Program-made: the position numbers and the translations under genes
Part shown: piece by piece, positions 4,534-5,237 of the stretch
Layout of the letters: every line of letters begins with the position of its first letter
Position numbering within the stretch: the first letter of the stretch is position 1
Source of the DNA: Anaerolineales bacterium
GTDB lineage: Bacteria; Chloroflexota; Anaerolineae; Anaerolineales; DRMV01
Reading direction: 5' to 3'
Assembly: GCA_027044735.1 (NCBI GenBank)
Contig: JALUBW010000051.1
Span: 1-5,237 of the forward strand
Length of the DNA stretch: 5,237 nt
The notes under the pieces: model-generated
The model's database searches: none
Told to the model about the DNA's origin: nothing
Seen by the model: the letters and a program-made list of their open reading frames with translations, nothing else

Positions 4534-5237
4534 GTTCCTCTTTTCCGGAATTGGCAAAAGGAAAAGCGGACGGTCGGTGCCCTGAATAACGCGCTCGGTG
4601 GTTGAGCCGACCAGAATGCGGTCTAAGCCACCGCGCCCGTGAGTAGCCATCATTATCAAATCGGCGTTCATGCGCTCGGCAGCAGCAATTATGGCCTGCG
4701 AAGGAATATCGCCGCCGCTGCCCACAACAACGCTAACCTGCAACCCTCGCGAGCGCAAAATTGCGGCCACGCGTTCAAGGTAAGCGCGCGTCTTGCGCTC
4801 GGCCTCCTTCTGCAACTTTGCCACATAATCGGCCATAGAGCCGTAAACCGCCGGCGAAACCGAAATTTCGGGCACAGACAGCAAAGTGATGTTGCTCTTG
4901 AAGGCCGGAGCGAGGGAGAAAACATAAGCCAGCACCCGCTCCGAATACTCCGAGCCGTCAAGCGAAACCAAAATTTTGCTAAAGCGCGGCTCAACCCTTT
5001 CTTCCTTGGGGTGAATGACCAACATGGGGATGTTGACACGCTGAAGGATTTTGCTGGCCTTGCTGCCCAGCATCCAATAATGAAGCAGGTTGCGGCTGTG
5101 GGTGGTCATCGCCAGCAGGTCGGCCTTTTCGGCGCGCGCAATGCGGTCTATTGTTTCCACAATCGGGCCAACCTCAACGCGATAATCGGCCTCTAAGCCC
5201 GCCTCTCGCAGCGACTTGACAATTCCGCCGAGGTAAG
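4528..5237 (-). CDS. Universal stress protein (UspA family), two tandem domains, N-terminus outside window
   Basis: UspA proteins are cytoplasmic, often ATP-binding, and induced by starvation and other stresses. The frame is open from the window edge to TAG at 4528-4530, giving 235 visible residues. The GTG at 5158-5160 is an internal Val codon, because frame and homology continue upstream (IVKSLREAGLEADYRVEVG), so the true start lies beyond 5237. Counting from that codon, residues 1-51 end the first Usp domain (ADLLAMTTHSRNLLHYWMLGSKASKIL, then IPMLVIHP). Residues 60-204 form a complete second domain: FSKILVSLDGSEYSERVL at its start, then ADLIMMATHGRGGLDRILVGS and DRPLFLLPIP. The ATP signature G-x2-G-x9-G-[ST] is present in domain 2 except that Ala replaces the first Gly (A-T-H-G, nine residues, G-S). 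In domain 1 it is weaker still (T-T-H-S, nine residues, G-S). The gene converges on murJ with 10 bp between stops. Confidence 0.92.
   Translation of the reverse strand, partial: YLGGIVKSLREAGLEADYRVEVGPIVETIDRIARAEKADLLAMTTHSRNLLHYWMLGSKASKILQRVNIPMLVIHPKEERVEPRFSKILVSLDGSEYSERVLAYVFSLAPAFKSNITLLSVPEISVSPAVYGSMADYVAKLQKEAERKTRAYLERVAAILRSRGLQVSVVVGSGGDIPSQAIIAAAERMNADLIMMATHGRGGLDRILVGSTTERVIQGTDRPLFLLPIPEKRNW

Noticed and set aside
4536..4570. Second hairpin (TCCTCTTTTCC with GGAAAAGCGGA, 10 of 11 pairs)
   Set aside because: It lies within the coding end of the stress protein gene and has a 13-nt loop and no T-run after it; probably chance from codon composition.
3248..4585. 445-codon open frame overlapping murJ in another frame
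   Set aside because: Its Arg/Ala/Gly/Pro-rich composition is typical of a shadow frame in GC-rich DNA; murJ in the other frame has clear family motifs.

Overview
The window is about 5.2 kb of GC-rich bacterial chromosome carrying six genes. Five lie on the plus strand, and the last, on the minus strand, converges on the fifth. The long intergenic stretches are packed with short degenerate repeats of the CACAGA / GCCAAGGACGCCAAGA type. This repeat style and the small solenoid protein with a tail anchor remind me of Chloroflexota (Anaerolineae-like) genomes. That placement is an inference from style; no rRNA or marker tree is available here.

Layout: (1) 1-431, the 3' part of a ketopantoate reductase (PanE family) whose middle appears to be missing in frame. 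(2) 432-603, a repeat-rich spacer (copy A). (3) 620-1411, a ThiF/MoeB/HesA-type E1-like adenylyltransferase with both zinc CxxC pairs but without the usual cysteine between them. (4) 1412-1556, a spacer with a 15-bp tandem repeat. (5) 1557-2114, a cysteine-rich DUF3109/YkgJ-like protein whose last codons and stop lie in the next repeat. (6) 2091-2346, a 256-bp MITE-like element with 23-bp terminal inverted repeats (copy B, inverted relative to A). (7) 2404-2832, a 142-residue protein made of seven exact 15-residue repeats followed by a C-terminal membrane helix. (8) 2833-2984, another tandem-repeat spacer. (9) 2985-4517, the lipid II flippase MurJ. (10) 4528-5237 (minus), a tandem-domain universal stress protein cut by the window edge. 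MurJ and the stress protein end 10 bp apart, and a perfect 7-bp inverted repeat spans both stop codons.

The genes do not form one pathway. Ketopantoate reductase belongs to pantothenate/CoA synthesis, the E1-like protein to sulfur transfer for molybdopterin or thiamine, MurJ to peptidoglycan export, and the stress protein to general stress. The spacers of 145-290 bp and their repeats argue against one tight operon.

The most interesting material is the repeat biology (repeats reaching into gene ends, inverted copies bracketing two genes), the in-frame loss in the reductase, and the regular 15-residue solenoid protein of unknown function. I see no phage, CRISPR, defence or toxin-antitoxin system.
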